Notes under the pieces: model-generated | The model's input: only the letters and a program-made list of their open reading frames with translations | Databases searched by the model: none | What the model was told of the DNA's origin: nothing | Part shown: one piece after another, positions 1 to 11,062 of the stretch | How the letters are laid out: each line of letters opens with the position of its first letter | Position numbering within the stretch: the first letter of the stretch is position 1 | NCBI GenBank assembly: GCA_947095585.1 | Contig: OX352761.1 | Location: 55,536,432-55,600,431 of the forward strand | Reading direction: 5' to 3' | Source of the DNA: Nephrocerus scutellatus | Taxonomy: Eukaryota; Arthropoda; Insecta; Diptera; Pipunculidae | Length of the DNA stretch: 64,000 nt | Made by a program: the position numbers and the translations under genes

Positions 1-1
1 T

Positions 2-1363
2 CCTAATTATAGCAATGAGCCTATAATGTCTAATAACTTGGACGGTGTAGTTCAGGGAGTTTCTTCGCAGAGAGTCGATCCTGTCGTCACGAGGTCGAAG
101 ACTGTTCCGGTGATGGTAAAACAACCTAGCGTACACCAGACCCAATATAATTTGTTGTTCCCAACGATGGGTAGTTCCTTGTCAAATAATAAACAGTCTG
201 GCAACTGTTCAGTGTCGAATCCAGATCAGTTGTACCGTCCACCAATCTTTAATCCTCTCCAGCGTGACCCAACTAAATGGCCGATATCATTTGACGGTTC
301 ATTGACGGGCACGCCGGTTAAAAAATTTATTCGCATGTTGGAGCATCAAGCGTTGACGAACCAAATCCATCTGCAGCAAATTGCCAATGATATGAGTTAC
401 TTCCTCCGTGACACCGCAGCAGATTGGTACTGGGATTTTATCCAACGTTATGGCAACGTTGAATGGTCATTTTTGAAAAATGAGCTGACAAAAAGGTTCG
501 CTGATAGACGAACCGATTTGGAAATACGTCGTGTGATAGAATCGAAGAAACAGCGACCGAATGAAAAATTTATTGAGTTTTATAATTCAGTTCTATCAAT
601 GGCCCTGCAAATGGAAACTCCTATGCCAGACTCGGAACTCATTTTTATCCTTACTCAAAATATGCGACCAGGGCTACAGGACCGACTTGCAGTTACACAG
701 TTCGTAACACTCGACGAATTGCTGCGGCAATGCATGGCATACGAGGACACTTGGGCTCGTAATCGAATCTTACCAGAAGTGATTGTAGAGTCTCGAAAAT
801 ATGCTCACGAGTTACAGGTTTTGGCGGACCCGAATTTGACGGACGTTAGTCATCATACCAATTATCATAGATTTCAACCGGGTAACACAATAGCAAGTTA
901 CGTTTCAGACCAGGGTCCTTCTAATGTTAATCCTGTGGGGGTACAGTCTCATGATCCTTCGAGTTTTTATTCCAACTCACATAATGGCATAAACTATCGG
1001 GACCCATATGGTGTAGGTAAATTTACGCCGTCGCATCAGAATAAGGTAGTTCGTAAAGTGTCGTCTTCCCCAAGTGCCTTTCATTTAAACGTGAAGCATT
1101 GTTGGAACTGCCTTCAAAACGGTCACTATTATAAAGACTGCAACCATCGTATGCTACGTACATTTTGTTTCGGATGTGGTACTCCTGAAGTCTTGAAGTC
1201 ATCATGTCCCCATTGCTGTCTAGATCAGGGAAACTTGAAGGAGGGGGTAAGCGCCGGCAATTCAGCACGGAAGTTTACCCCCAATCACCAACCACAACGA
1301 ACAGACAACAGGCACCGATCGAACCAAAACAGGAACGGAAGGTATCCTTTGAATCCGAAATAA
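2..1363 (+). CDS. gag: Ty3/gypsy Gag polyprotein (5' end outside window)
   Basis: Structural capsid/nucleocapsid protein of an LTR retrotransposon. The first ATG in the window is at 26, but the frame is open to the window edge, so the N-terminus is probably missing. Counting from that ATG (445 codons), residues ~85-250 match the Retrotrans_gag capsid core (aromatic 'DWYWDF', basic 'ESKKQRPNE'). A CCHC knuckle (C-X2-C-X4-H-X4-C) lies at ~359-372 and a second cysteine cluster (C-X2-C-X9-C-X2-C) at ~381-397. The protein resembles the Gag at 50847-52520 in both the core and the double zinc motif. It overlaps pol, which lies in the -1 frame. Whether it also carries an N-terminal RING like its relative cannot be seen. 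Family assignment (Osvaldo/Ulysses-like Ty3/gypsy) is from recall of integrase and RT motifs. Confidence 0.85.
   Translation, partial: PNYSNEPIMSNNLDGVVQGVSSQRVDPVVTRSKTVPVMVKQPSVHQTQYNLLFPTMGSSLSNNKQSGNCSVSNPDQLYRPPIFNPLQRDPTKWPISFDGSLTGTPVKKFIRMLEHQALTNQIHLQQIANDMSYFLRDTAADWYWDFIQRYGNVEWSFLKNELTKRFADRRTDLEIRRVIESKKQRPNEKFIEFYNSVLSMALQMETPMPDSELIFILTQNMRPGLQDRLAVTQFVTLDELLRQCMAYEDTWARNRILPEVIVESRKYAHELQVLADPNLTDVSHHTNYHRFQPGNTIASYVSDQGPSNVNPVGVQSHDPSSFYSNSHNGINYRDPYGVGKFTPSHQNKVVRKVSSSPSAFHLNVKHCWNCLQNGHYYKDCNHRMLRTFCFGCGTPEVLKSSCPHCCLDQGNLKEGVSAGNSARKFTPNHQPQRTDNRHRSNQNRNGRYPLNPK
1228..1282 (+). promoter_or_regulatory. -1 ribosomal frameshift signal (gag to pol)
   Basis: GGGAAAC at 1228-1234 lies in the gag frame as G GGA AAC, the canonical X XXY YYZ arrangement. 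After an 8-nt spacer, GGGGGTAA (1243-1250) can pair perfectly with TTACCCCC (1275-1282), with a 24-nt loop. Slippage by -1 moves ribosomes into the open pol frame. The same layout occurs at 52463-52513. Confidence 0.8.
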
Positions 1364-4300
1364 ATAGTACTAAAAGCAATCGTTCCTCTAAATATACAAA
1401 ATCCAAAACAATTTATCCAAAAGTTATTAACAGGGTTCAACGTAATTTACGTTCCATTCGTTATTTCCAGCGCAGGAAAGCGCTTAAATCTCAAATTGCT
1501 GAATCATTATTAACTGATTCATCCGATGGTCGTCCGTATGCCGAAGTGGAAATTTTAGGCAAAAAAGTTTGTGGGTTATTGGACAGTGGGGCCAACGTTT
1601 CAATTTTGGGTAAAAACTGCGAAGAGTTTTTAAAGAATCCAACCGTTAATTTCCGGCATTTTCCGTGCACAATTAGAACGGCAAACGGCAATGCTGAACA
1701 AATCATAGGCAACATTAAAGTACCCATGATGTTCGCGGGTCAAACTACCATTGTTACCTTGCATTTAGCTCCGAATCTGACACAGTCATTGTACCTGGGT
1801 ATTGACTTTTGGAAATTATTTCACCTGAAAATTGTTCGTGATTCGGCTAATTTCGTCTTGTCTACTCCTTCGCGAATTTGTTCTTCTCTTACCATTTCAA
1901 ATAGCGCTAATTTCGACGTTGATGTTCATTTGCATAAGCTAACTCCGTTTCAGCAGGAACAGTTGTATAGAGTCAAGCAACGTTTTCCGTCGTCAGCTGT
2001 TCTTGGATTAGGGCGAACCAAATTTGTAAAACACGTTATTGACGTGGGCGATGCCAAACCCATCAAACAACGGTTTTATGCTGTGTCCCCGGCTGTTGAA
2101 GCCGAGATTGGGAAGGAGCTAGATCGGATGCTCTCTTTAGGGGTCATTGAGGAAAGTGCAAGTTCATGGAGCTCACCGATCACAAAGGTACGCAAGGCGG
2201 ATGGTAGAGTTCGACTGTGTTTGGATGCAAGGAAGGTGAATGCGGTTACGGTGAAGGATGCTTACCCTTTGCCTCTCATAGACGGTTTGCTAGGACGTCT
2301 TAATAAGACCCGATTTATATCGAGTCTGGACTTGAAGGACGCCTTTTGGCAGATTCCGTTAGATGAGGGGTCAAGGGATAAGACAGCTTTCACCGTTCCG
2401 GGACGCCCACTATACCAATTCACCGTTATGCCTTTCGGTCTTTGCAATGCTCCACAGACAATGTGTCGGTTAATGCATAGAGTGATTCCTCACGAGTTGC
2501 ACACACAGGTTTTCGTTTATCTAGATGATCTCCTGATAGCCGCTGAGACATTTGAAGAACACCTTGAGTTGTTGAGTAAGGTGGCTGACCTATTGAAGAG
2601 AGCTGGTCTTACCATAAATATAGATAAGAGCAAATTTCTTCTTAAAGAGATTCGTTACTTGGGTTACATTGTCGGCGATGGGGTATTAAAACTGGATGAC
2701 TCAAAAATATCTGCAATAACATCTTTCCCTGTCCCTACTTCCGTTCGCCAATTACGAAGGTTTTTGGGCATGTCTGGGTGGTACAGACGCTTTATCCGAT
2801 GTTACGCAGATTTGACAACGCCCCTTACCAATCTTCTAAAGAAGAACCGTAAGTTTGAATGGAATGACAGGGCCCAGGAAGCTTTCGAGAAGTTAAAAGT
2901 AGCACTTACCTCAGCTCCCGTCCTGTGTAATCCCGATTGGACTCAGGCGTTCTTCATTCAGTGCGACGCGTCCATGACTGGTATAGGGGCCGTTTTGTTC
3001 AACGATCTGTCAGTGGCGAGGAACGCCCTATCGCTTTTGTCTCCCAGAAACTTAACGCAGTGCAGCGAAATTATAGCGTTACAGAGCTGGAGTGTTATGC
3101 GGCTGTACTAAGTGTCGGGAAATTTCGGCAATACGTGGAGGGTTACCCTTTTACAATCATTACCGACCACGCAAGCTTGAAATGGCTAATGGAACAGAAG
3201 GAGCTTTCTGGACGGCTCGCGCGGTGGAGTCTCAAACTTCAGGGTTTCAACTTCTCGATCGAATACCGCAAGGGGAAAGACAATGTTGTAGCAGATGCCC
3301 TTTCAAGGCGAGTTGAGGTATTGTCCTGGGATGTTGGCGAGGAGGTTATACCGTTACATCCAGATTCGGATGCTATTTATTTTCAAGACCCTGAATACCT
3401 AACCCAAAAGGAACTTATTCAATCAAAAGGCGAGATTAAATCAAATCTTAGAATAGTTAACGATAAGATCTTGATTCGGACGACACCTGATTCTGATTTA
3501 TCTTCCGATATTCCTTCTTGGAAAGTTTATGTCCCAAAACCACTTATCCCAATTCTACTTGAAAGAGTTCACTCTCCGCCTAAAGCTTCACATTTGGGAA
3601 TCCGTAAAACTTTAGAAGTTTTACGCCGGTACTATCATTGGCCTAAAATGGCTGTACACGTGCATAAATTCATAATGAATTGTCCGATATGTAAGGCTAG
3701 CAAACCACCAAATATCATAACTCGCCCACCGATGTGGAAATACATCGAAGTCAGTAGAGTTTTTCAGCACTTATACATAGACTTTATGGGTCCGTATCCA
3801 CGTTCAAAACAAGGCAATACCTATCTTTTTGTTGTTTTAGACCAATTTAGTCGCTTTGTTCTGCTCGAACCGATGCGGGATGCTACTACTATAAACGTAA
3901 TTACATTTTTAGAAAATCGAGTTATTAACGTTTATTCGGCCCCTGAAAGAATCTTGAGTGACAATGGTAGACAATTTACTTCCAAATCATTTCGGGAATT
4001 TCTGAGCAAACATGGCATCAAGCACATGTTGACTCCGAAGTACTCTCCGCAAGCGAACGCCTCGGAACGCGTAAACAGAAGCATCTTGTCTGCCATTAGA
4101 TCATACATTCAGGAAGATCACACAACATGGGATGCGCATGTTCATGCCATTGCATCTGCGTTGCGGAATGTAACCCATGAAAGTACAGATCGTTCGCCCT
4201 ATTTCATGGTTTTTGGTCAGCATTACATTTCTAATGGGTCTGAATATACTTTGCTTCGTGAGCTAAATAGTTTGGATGACAACGAGGTACATATTTGCAA

Positions 4301-4595
4301 TGTAGATAAATTGACCTTAGCACAAAAAACGGTACTGGAAAACCTTCGGAAAGCACATAAGAGCCATTCAGATAGGTACAACCTACGTAGTCGTCACCGC
4401 AAATTGTTTGTAGGCCAGCAGGTTTTTGTAAGGAACTTCTGTCAAAGTTCAGCCATCCAGAGGTTTTCTGCAAAACTTGCACCAAAATTCAAAATGGCAT
4501 TCATTAAAGAACCAGTAGGAAATGTTGCGTTCAAACTAGTAGACAAGGACGGCACTTATATTGGTACATATCATATGAAGGATATTAAAACTTAA
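1228..4595 (+). pseudogene. pol: Ty3/gypsy Pol (protease-RT-RNase H-integrase), one frameshift
   Basis: Replication polyprotein expected to be made as a Gag-Pol fusion. In order: aspartic protease with LLDSGA at ~1576-1593; reverse transcriptase with YLDD at 2518-2529; RNase H beginning near 2960 (QCDAS, later TDHASLKWL); integrase with an HHCC finger near 3570-3700, core D,D,E in 'DFMGPYP', 'SDNGRQF' and 'NASERVN', and a C-terminus ending KDIKT. The reading frame is lost by one base at about 2994-3003, inside RNase H: frame 1 stays open only to 3111, and the homologous reading resumes in the next frame to 4595. No env follows. Otherwise the domains look complete, so this is a recently damaged copy or carries a sequencing error. 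Confidence 0.85.
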
Positions 4596-5464
4596 TTAGC
4601 ATGTTCTACGCTATATCGGCAGTTTCTTTGAAGCAATATAAGGATGCACCTGAAAGTCCGTATTTCAGACATACTCTATATACATATATTAATAATGCCC
4701 GGCTTAGAGACATTTCTCATGGGATCATGGGACTGCCCCACGATTTGTGACGACAGTCTCAACGATTTGTTGTTATTTTCCGTTTCTTCTCAACAGTCTC
4801 AACGATTTGTTGTTATTTTCCGTTTCTTCTTAGAGCAATGGGCGAAAGAGAGTGTCGTTTGATTTGAGTATATGCCTATAGGTGAATTAAGTTGCTAGTT
4901 GCTTTTTTGCGATAAGAGTAAATCCAGGAAGAAAGGCTGTCATCGTCAGTTGCACTCATTCATATTTCCTTTTCATATTTTATTTCCTGTCCCTGATAAT
5001 AATATTATAAGAATATTGTTATTGTCATTGCTATTAATATTTTTATTACTTATATTATCTTGTTGTACTATAATATTATAACAATATAATGCCTGTTATA
5101 AAGTTACTCTTAAGCACCTAAGCAGTATTGTAAGAGCGAAAGGAGCACTCTTGATCAACTATCGCGTTATACTTCACTCAACAAGAACGTGTTGCTCGAA
5201 AGAGAGAGTGAACTTCGGCAGTGGGTATAGCGCAGCTAAGGAGTACGGACGTCGAGAATAGGAGTGGCAGACTCGAGGCGGAAAAGAATATATTTTTTTT
5301 TTAACTTGCTATGACCCACTGCAGTAAATTAGTCATTAATACTAAAACGCAAAGGAACGATTTCGTTTTTATTCCAAAGTGTCCGATAGCACTCGTTTTA
5401 TCGCGTATTTCTCGTGACGGACAGTGAGTTTTACCTAAAAAGTACGTATTCGTGCGGTCTTCTA
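4596..5464 (+). other. 3' non-coding part of left Ty3/gypsy element, probably LTR sequence
   Basis: No gene is seen. It follows the pol stop directly and holds a ~38-bp direct tandem repeat (about 4753-4829, containing CAACGATTTGTTGTTATTTT) and an AT-rich run around 4970-5090. By position it should contain the 3' LTR. The 5' LTR is outside the window, so ends cannot be set. Confidence 0.4.
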
Positions 5465-6768
5465 ACGGGTGTTTTTTTAAGAGGTTGCCGATTTTTTTTT
5501 TGAATAAAACACATATAAAATTATGAAATGACCAAAATTTTTTTTTATTTGGTAGATAATTTTTTGGCATTTAACATTTAAACACAATTTCTGGCATATG
5601 GCTACCACGACTATTTTTCACAAATGTCATTCTGGAGGTCCAATTTTCCAGCACTTTTTCAAGCATTTGAGGGCGTATGTCAGCAATGACACGTTGAATA
5701 TTGGTTTCCAAAGCGTCAATCGATTGAGGTTTATCCACATAAACCAATGACTTCACGTATCCCCACAAAAAGTAATCGAGTGGCGTCAAATCGCACGAAC
5801 GCGGAGGCCAATTCACCGGACCATTTCTCGAAATAATGTTGTCGTTGAAAGTTTCTTTCAATAAGTCGATTGTTTCACGTGCTGTATGGCAAGTGGCACC
5901 ATCTTGTTGAAACCACATTTCATCCATATCCATATCTTCAAGATTTGACAACAAAAACTCATTTAACATGGTTCTGTATCGATTTCCATTCACGGTAACG
6001 CGTCGTCCTTCCTCATTTTTAAAGAAATATGGACCGATGATCCCACCAGCCCATAGACCGCACCAAACAGTACATTTATCAGGATGCATTGGTAATTCTT
6101 GAACGGCGTGTGGATTATCTTTGCTCCAAATGCGACAATTTTGTTTGTTGACGTATCCATTTAACAAAAAATGCGCCTCATCACTGAAGAGAATTTTACG
6201 GTAAAAAAATGGATCTTCGTTCAATTGATTTAACGACCAATCACTGAATTCACGGCGCAAACGATGGTCGTGTGGCTTTAATTCTTGCACCAATTGAATT
6301 TTGTATGGCACCAAACCCAAATCTTTACGTAAAATTTTCCATAAAGTCGATGGACAAAGTCCAATTTGCTGAGCACGACGACGAATCGATAAATTGTCGT
6401 TTTCTTCGACACTGGCCTCAACGACAGCAATATTTTCTTCTGTACGAACTCTTCTCATTCTTGTCGGTGGCTTGGCATCCAAAAGAGTGAATGTAGACCG
6501 AAATTTGGTAATTACGTTCTTTATGGTGGTCTCTGACGGACGATTATGTGCACCATAAAATTCACGAAGTGCTCTATAAACATTTTTAATTGAACACTGA
6601 TTTTGAAAATAAATTTCCACGATTTGAAAACGTTGTTCTGGAGTTAACCTATTCATAATGATTTGCCAAACAATACTGAGTAGAAATGCCACTTTGAGCT
6701 GTCAAAACAACTGTCATAAAATAAAACGACATCTATCGGAAAAACAAACCTCCTAAAAAAACACCCAT
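5465..6768 (-). mobile_element. rosa-like DD41D mariner element, near complete
   Basis: A 1304-bp DNA transposon. Terminal inverted repeats of 22 bp (5465-5486 and 6747-6768) match except for two positions; both contain GGGTGTTTTTTTA then GAGGTT. TA dinucleotides flank both ends (5463-5464 and 6769-6770), the expected Tc1/mariner target duplication. It contains one transposase gene on the minus strand and sits in the trailing non-coding part of the left Ty3/gypsy element or its flank. Confidence 0.85.
5571..6656 (-). CDS. DD41D (rosa-type) mariner transposase, intact
   Basis: Cut-and-paste transposase. I chose the ATG at 6656 (protein begins MNRLTPEQ, 361 aa) because the family starts there; an in-frame ATG at 6692 would add 12 hydrophobic residues. 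The N-terminal half has two helix-turn-helix regions (around 'SIKNVYRALREF' and 'LSIRRRAQQIGL'). Catalytic residues, numbered from the longer start, are D171 (FSDEAHF), D264 (FQQDGATCHTA) and D306 (CDLTPLDYF). D264 and D306 are separated by 41 residues, the spacing of the rosa family first described in Ceratitis rosa. No stop or frameshift interrupts the frame and all three acids are present, so it may be active. A tail ending VFKC closes the protein. Confidence 0.9.
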   Translation of the reverse strand: MNRLTPEQRFQIVEIYFQNQCSIKNVYRALREFYGAHNRPSETTIKNVITKFRSTFTLLDAKPPTRMRRVRTEENIAVVEASVEENDNLSIRRRAQQIGLCPSTLWKILRKDLGLVPYKIQLVQELKPHDHRLRREFSDWSLNQLNEDPFFYRKILFSDEAHFLLNGYVNKQNCRIWSKDNPHAVQELPMHPDKCTVWCGLWAGGIIGPYFFKNEEGRRVTVNGNRYRTMLNEFLLSNLEDMDMDEMWFQQDGATCHTARETIDLLKETFNDNIISRNGPVNWPPRSCDLTPLDYFLWGYVKSLVYVDKPQSIDALETNIQRVIADIRPQMLEKVLENWTSRMTFVKNSRGSHMPEIVFKC

Positions 6769-6770
6769 TA

Positions 6771-8040
6771 CTAAGAAGAAGAAAACGAAACATTAAAAAG
6801 GTTCCAGAAGGAAATCGAATTATTTCCAGCATCGAACGCGTGTATTTGTGGTGCTCAACAAGTTGTTCAATTTCATTCGATAAGGGAGGTTGTTATTGTG
6901 TGGTGCGTACGCTTTAACGTATTTTGTTTAGTAAAATTTCACTGTGGAAAAAAATTAAAGAATTGAATTTATTGTGAGAATTGAATAACCACGGTTTAAA
7001 TATACAATTATATTTTGTGGGCGATTTAATTTCGCCAAACTCTACATCCTACTCTACTACTACATACAGACATTGTGGTGTGATTTCTAGCTGTGACGTT
7101 TATCATCCGACATTTTGGAAAACAAGATAAGTGGATTATACCTGCGTAGTTTTTTTTTTGGATTCAAATTGGATTTAAATTTTCAACATTTCTGTACCAA
7201 AAATTTACAGTTTTTTCTTCATAAAAAAATAATAAAACGTATTAGTTCATACCTCCGTTTTTGTGAGATGCAACATTAAAACAAAATATGTAATACAATT
7301 AAGCAAGAAATTAACATCAAATTGAAATAAGTGAAGACACGGCGAACAAAACTTTACTATCTTAACATAAGTTCTGCGTATGAATATTTTTGTCTGTTAA
7401 AGGAAAAAGAAAATGTTAACAATCAACCAACAACAGCTCGTATTTTATTTTAAGTAAATAAATAAGAAAGACAAATAATCTTGTATTCTTTGAAAATGCT
7501 TAGCACAAAAGCAAAATTATAAATAACGTATAAATTGCGTCCATAATCCTTTTTTTTCAACTGCTGATGATGAGCAATTAAAAAAAAACTAAACAAAAAT
7601 AAAACGATGTAAGGTACGTTAATGAAACAGCGGGTGCAATAAATACATCGTAAAGTAGAAACTGTAAAATCAAGCTTTACTCGGGCGAAGCGTTAAGAAA
7701 TAAGATGATGAAAATAATTTATGTTACAAAAGTCAATCTTCTTTTTTCTTCGGTTTTAAATTTCATGTGTCCTCAGCACATAATACGATTAAACAATTGA
7801 ATAATAACAGACAAAACATAACTGTATGCAGTAAGAGGAGAAATTCCCGCTTGCCTAAGCGTTGGCATAAGTGACTTTTGTTGTTGGTTATAAAACTAAT
7901 ACATATATAAATATAATACGGTTTGGTTTTTTTTTTGCTGGACTATAATGACATCGATTATGCGCATGGCCACTAATATAATAAGGCCCCTGTAGCTGCT
8001 TTCATCGTGGGATTTCAACGACTTCGTCGCCCTGGTACCA
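6771..8040. other. AT-rich intergenic spacer
   Basis: No ORF with recognisable homology. Contains several A/T homopolymers (for example near 7150, 7550 and 7920) and no repeat structure that I could define. Confidence 0.5.
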
Positions 8041-8350
8041 GGTTTTTTTTTTGTTGTTATTTTATCCTCATCATTAATCATTATTATTATTACTACTATT
8101 ATAAGTATCATTACTATTCCTAAAAGTAATTATTATTACTATTACTATCATTATTATTACCAATCTTAAAATTAATCATTATTATTATTACTACTATTAT
8201 AAGTATCATTACTATTCCTAAAATTAATTATTATTACTATTACTATCATTATTATTACCAATCTTAAAATTAATCATTATTATTATTACTACTATCATTA
8301 TTACCATATTATTATAAAATTTATCATTATTATTATTACTATCGATATTT
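8041..8350. repeat. ATT-rich compound minisatellite
   Basis: Dominated by ATT/ACT trinucleotides. A block of ~110 bp containing AAGTATCATTACTATTCCTA (8103 and 8203 onward) is repeated in tandem, and the unit CCAATCTTAAAATTAATC also occurs twice. A replication-slippage product on a microsatellite base. Confidence 0.75.
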
Positions 8351-8706
8351 TTATAATGAGTACGTCATACAAAAGAGGTGAATTTCATTAAATAAAACTG
8401 TTTTCGCTTACCATATGTTATTGTTGATGGCACTTTTCTTCCTTGGTTTCTCTACTGGTTTTAGGATTTTAGTTTAAAATGCTCCCGTAAGTATAGCTTG
8501 GTTTTAGTGAGGAGGAGCTGGAATGTCAACGCTAAGGTGTTACCGATCCCTTTTGTCCCTGTCCCTTCCTCATCCTGCGGTCTAAAACAGGCTTTGTGCA
8601 AGTTTGTAAACCCCGCCCGTATCCCTGAGTGCTTAGCCGGAGAATCTGACCGCCCGAACCTCTGCACATCGCAATCTGCTAACGCCACCATTTTAAATGG
8701 TGAACG

Positions 8707-9023
8707 TTACAATATATATATATTATGTTTCCCCCTCTCGGTCGGAACCTCCACTAGAACGGCAACAAGGTCTTTTGTTATAAATTCTGGAATGGGAAGA
8801 AACTTAATATTAGATCTGATAAGGCAGGCCGCTCTTGGCACTGCCTCCCCACATTTTACTATCAACTTACCTTTCCCGTCCTTTAGACCCTTCACCTGTC
8901 CGCTAATAGCCCAAAGCTCCTGAGGTCAAGTGCTATGTTCTCCTCGACGAATCTTTTGCTAAGTGTAGCGGACGCCCCCTTAGCATGAAGCAGATTCGCC
9001 TGTAGCACCTTTATGGTGCTCAT
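8707..9023 (-). pseudogene. Non-LTR retrotransposon ORF2 start: APE-type endonuclease fragment
   Basis: Reads from an ATG at 9023 (MSTIKVLQANLLHAKGASA), matching the N-terminus of apurinic-like endonucleases of Jockey/LOA-type ORF2 proteins. The frame breaks by a small indel near 8930, just before the 'QELWAISGQ' segment (the QEPW motif position, with P replaced by L), and continues in another frame to about 8740 with 'GKGKLIVKCGEAVPRAA' and 'KDLVAVLVEVP'. Homology stops at an (AT)n tract near 8715. Catalytic residues further on, RT and RNase H are absent here. It lies just downstream of the DUF4780-like ORF1 on the same strand, so the two are the 5' half of one element. What follows at 8461-8700 I do not recognise. 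Confidence 0.65.
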
Positions 9024-9156
9024 CCTTCCTCCTTCTGAGAAAGGGCCTGCCGGATTAGAACCGCTTTCTTGGGGCCCTTGGGCGCCTTACCCTTACCCCC
9101 GTTGGTCTACTATTGCATAACTTACTCTTTGGAGCAAGTGCAGCTCTTGCTGTGTT

Positions 9157-10734
9157 TTATCCATTTCTGGAAAGATTAGATCCAGATGGCTTGGTAGCCT
9201 TGCTGGACGATGGAACTGGTCGTACTACCAGCTTAGAAGTTTCGGTTCCGGACCCGCTGTGATCAACCTGCCCGGAAGAGCTGGTGACCGAAGAGGCAGC
9301 CTTTTGTACCGCGGGCGCTGGGTTGGAGCCACTCAGACTAGCTGGCTCAGTGGTATTTCGAGTGGAGCTGTCTGTATTAGGGGTACTTTGGTCAGATGCT
9401 GAGTTCTTATCGGTGCTCTTAAGAATCAGCTTAATCTGACCAAAGCGGTACCCTATAACGCCTTTGTAGGCGATAAGCCTAGTCATGGAGGCGTCATCAA
9501 CTGCCATTACGAGATGAAGGAGCGAACCTTCCTACTTTCTCTGCACCACCTTCCATGAAATGCCATTTAAACCTTCGTTCTAGGTTTCGATTGTGGCCAG
9601 AACCTTCTCTGAAGGGAGCTCAATACTTTGTGGAAAGAACCCACGGACGATATGTGTCTTCGGGAAAGATCCCTCTTCCACTAACATCACGTCCAGTCCA
9701 CTCTTGGCTCTTATTTTGTCGAAATTGGAGCGCATCCACCCGGCAGTAGAGCTATCTTGACAGATGAAGATCATCCATCCCGATTTCGGATACGATCCGG
9801 TGAAACGCGGCCAAACACCGCAGCCGATCAACTCAATCGAGATGTTGATAACCGCTTCTTGAAGGTGAGAAATTTGCTCCTTTGTCAGCGGTTTCTTCGA
9901 CAGGTCGATCGGGACAACCCCCAGTCTGACAGCACTGGTCACTTGACTAAAAGTGGGAATGTCAGGTGAGGGCCCTGCTCTGGCCTTTTTGGCGGCCGAT
10001 GTTGGTGGTGTCTGGTCTTCCGACCTGACGCGTTTAACAACGCTCTTAATGGGAGGCGCTGCTTTGGCAAAAACAATAGCACTGTCTCTGTCTTTCCCTA
10101 TGCGTAAAGCATGCTTAAAACGCCTTTTTTCCCTCGAAGTTAGCTAAACATAAGCCTGTTGTTGGATCTGCATTCCCCCTAATGCGATCCCAACAGAGGA
10201 ACAACCGGATTTCTCCGAAATGACGCTAATGGTGTCGACAACTTCGGGTGTGTCAGACTCAGATGTATTCGAATCCACACCCTTGTTGCCAACATCTAAA
10301 AGTGAAGTTGTGGTCAACACGGGGTTGACCTTCGAGAGCTCATCCCCCACCGCCAAAACAACGGTCTGCCTATGAGCAGGATCCGTGTTTGAAGTCAACA
10401 CTTGATTGACCGCCGGAAGAGAATCAGTTCCTGACGAGGTTTCGAGTGACACAGAAGCACATCTCGATGTTGGTGTCACCACTGGGATGACTGTCAGGGG
10501 CACAGAAGTCTCTGACACAACAACGGGCCGCTCTAACGCAGGTACCGAGGTTGATGCGATTGGAGATGCATCGGTTTCATAAGTATTTTTAGGATAATCA
10601 ATAATTCCCACGAGTATCCGGGTAAATATGTCACCCATGGTAGGGCCCGGTATACCATGAGAAGACCGGTTAAAATCGGAGGTTGCCAGGTATCGGGCGA
10701 CCGAATTCTCCCACAACATTAAAGACACATACAA
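9157..10734 (-). pseudogene. DUF4780-like ORF1 of a non-LTR retrotransposon, interrupted only by three TAG codons
   Basis: One minus-strand frame runs 10734 to a TAA at 9159-9157. It is interrupted at three in-frame TAG codons (10146-10144, 9582-9580 and one near 9533) with no frameshift. The N-terminal ~195 residues are Ser/Thr-rich and unstructured. A basic segment (REKRRFKHALRIGKDRDS, then KRVRSEDQ) follows. Residues from about 9940 down to 9430 match the DUF4780 fold (EEQ-like 'LTKEQISHLQEAV', 'GWMIFICQDSSTAGWM', C-terminal 'YRFGQIKLIL'). A Ser-rich tail ends the frame. The start codon is uncertain; ATGs at the MLWENS and MGDIF positions are candidates. The role is probably RNA binding as an ORF1 protein, inferred from its place before the endonuclease. 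The name DUF4780 is from memory of the family consensus. Confidence 0.65.
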
Positions 10735-10952
10735 AACATTTAAATGGAAAAATTGAATAAATACAAAACATTTAAATAAAAATTAAATAAATAAAAAAAA
10801 ATCAAGTTTGTATTTATTTCCTGGTACACCCTGTACCCACGCAGTGCAGCCAACAAACACATAAGAAAATAAAACAGCCAAAACAACATCACGCCACCTG
10901 ATTGACCAATCACAGCACATCACGCTTTTAAGAATTTTGCTGCGCAAAAATG

Positions 10953-11039
10953 TATAAAAGGGCGAGCATGCAGTCAGTCGCTCGTTTAGTCTTCTTTTTG
11001 TGCTGTTGGGATCACGTGGTGGTAAGTCATTATTAATAA
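10953..11039 (+). promoter_or_regulatory. TATA/Inr-like promoter with nearby poly(A) signal, LTR-like
   Basis: TATAAAAG at 10953-10960, then TCAGTC (insect initiator consensus TCAKTY) at 10974-10979, then GGTAAGT near 11022 and AATAAA near 11034. A CCAATCAC box lies upstream near 10905. The TATA-to-initiator spacing (23 bp) is slightly short. The combination resembles U3-R of a retroelement, reading into the satellite block. No matching second LTR was found. Confidence 0.4.
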
Positions 11040-11062
11040 AATCATTTCACCGACTATCGCTG

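Noticed and set aside
4596..4900. env gene after the left Ty3/gypsy pol
   Set aside because: No ORF longer than 72 codons and no signal peptide or membrane segment follows pol; the same is true of the 80 bp after the second pol.
8461..8691. 76-codon minus ORF after the endonuclease fragment
   Set aside because: No endonuclease motif can be followed past the AT tract near 8715; likely unrelated sequence.
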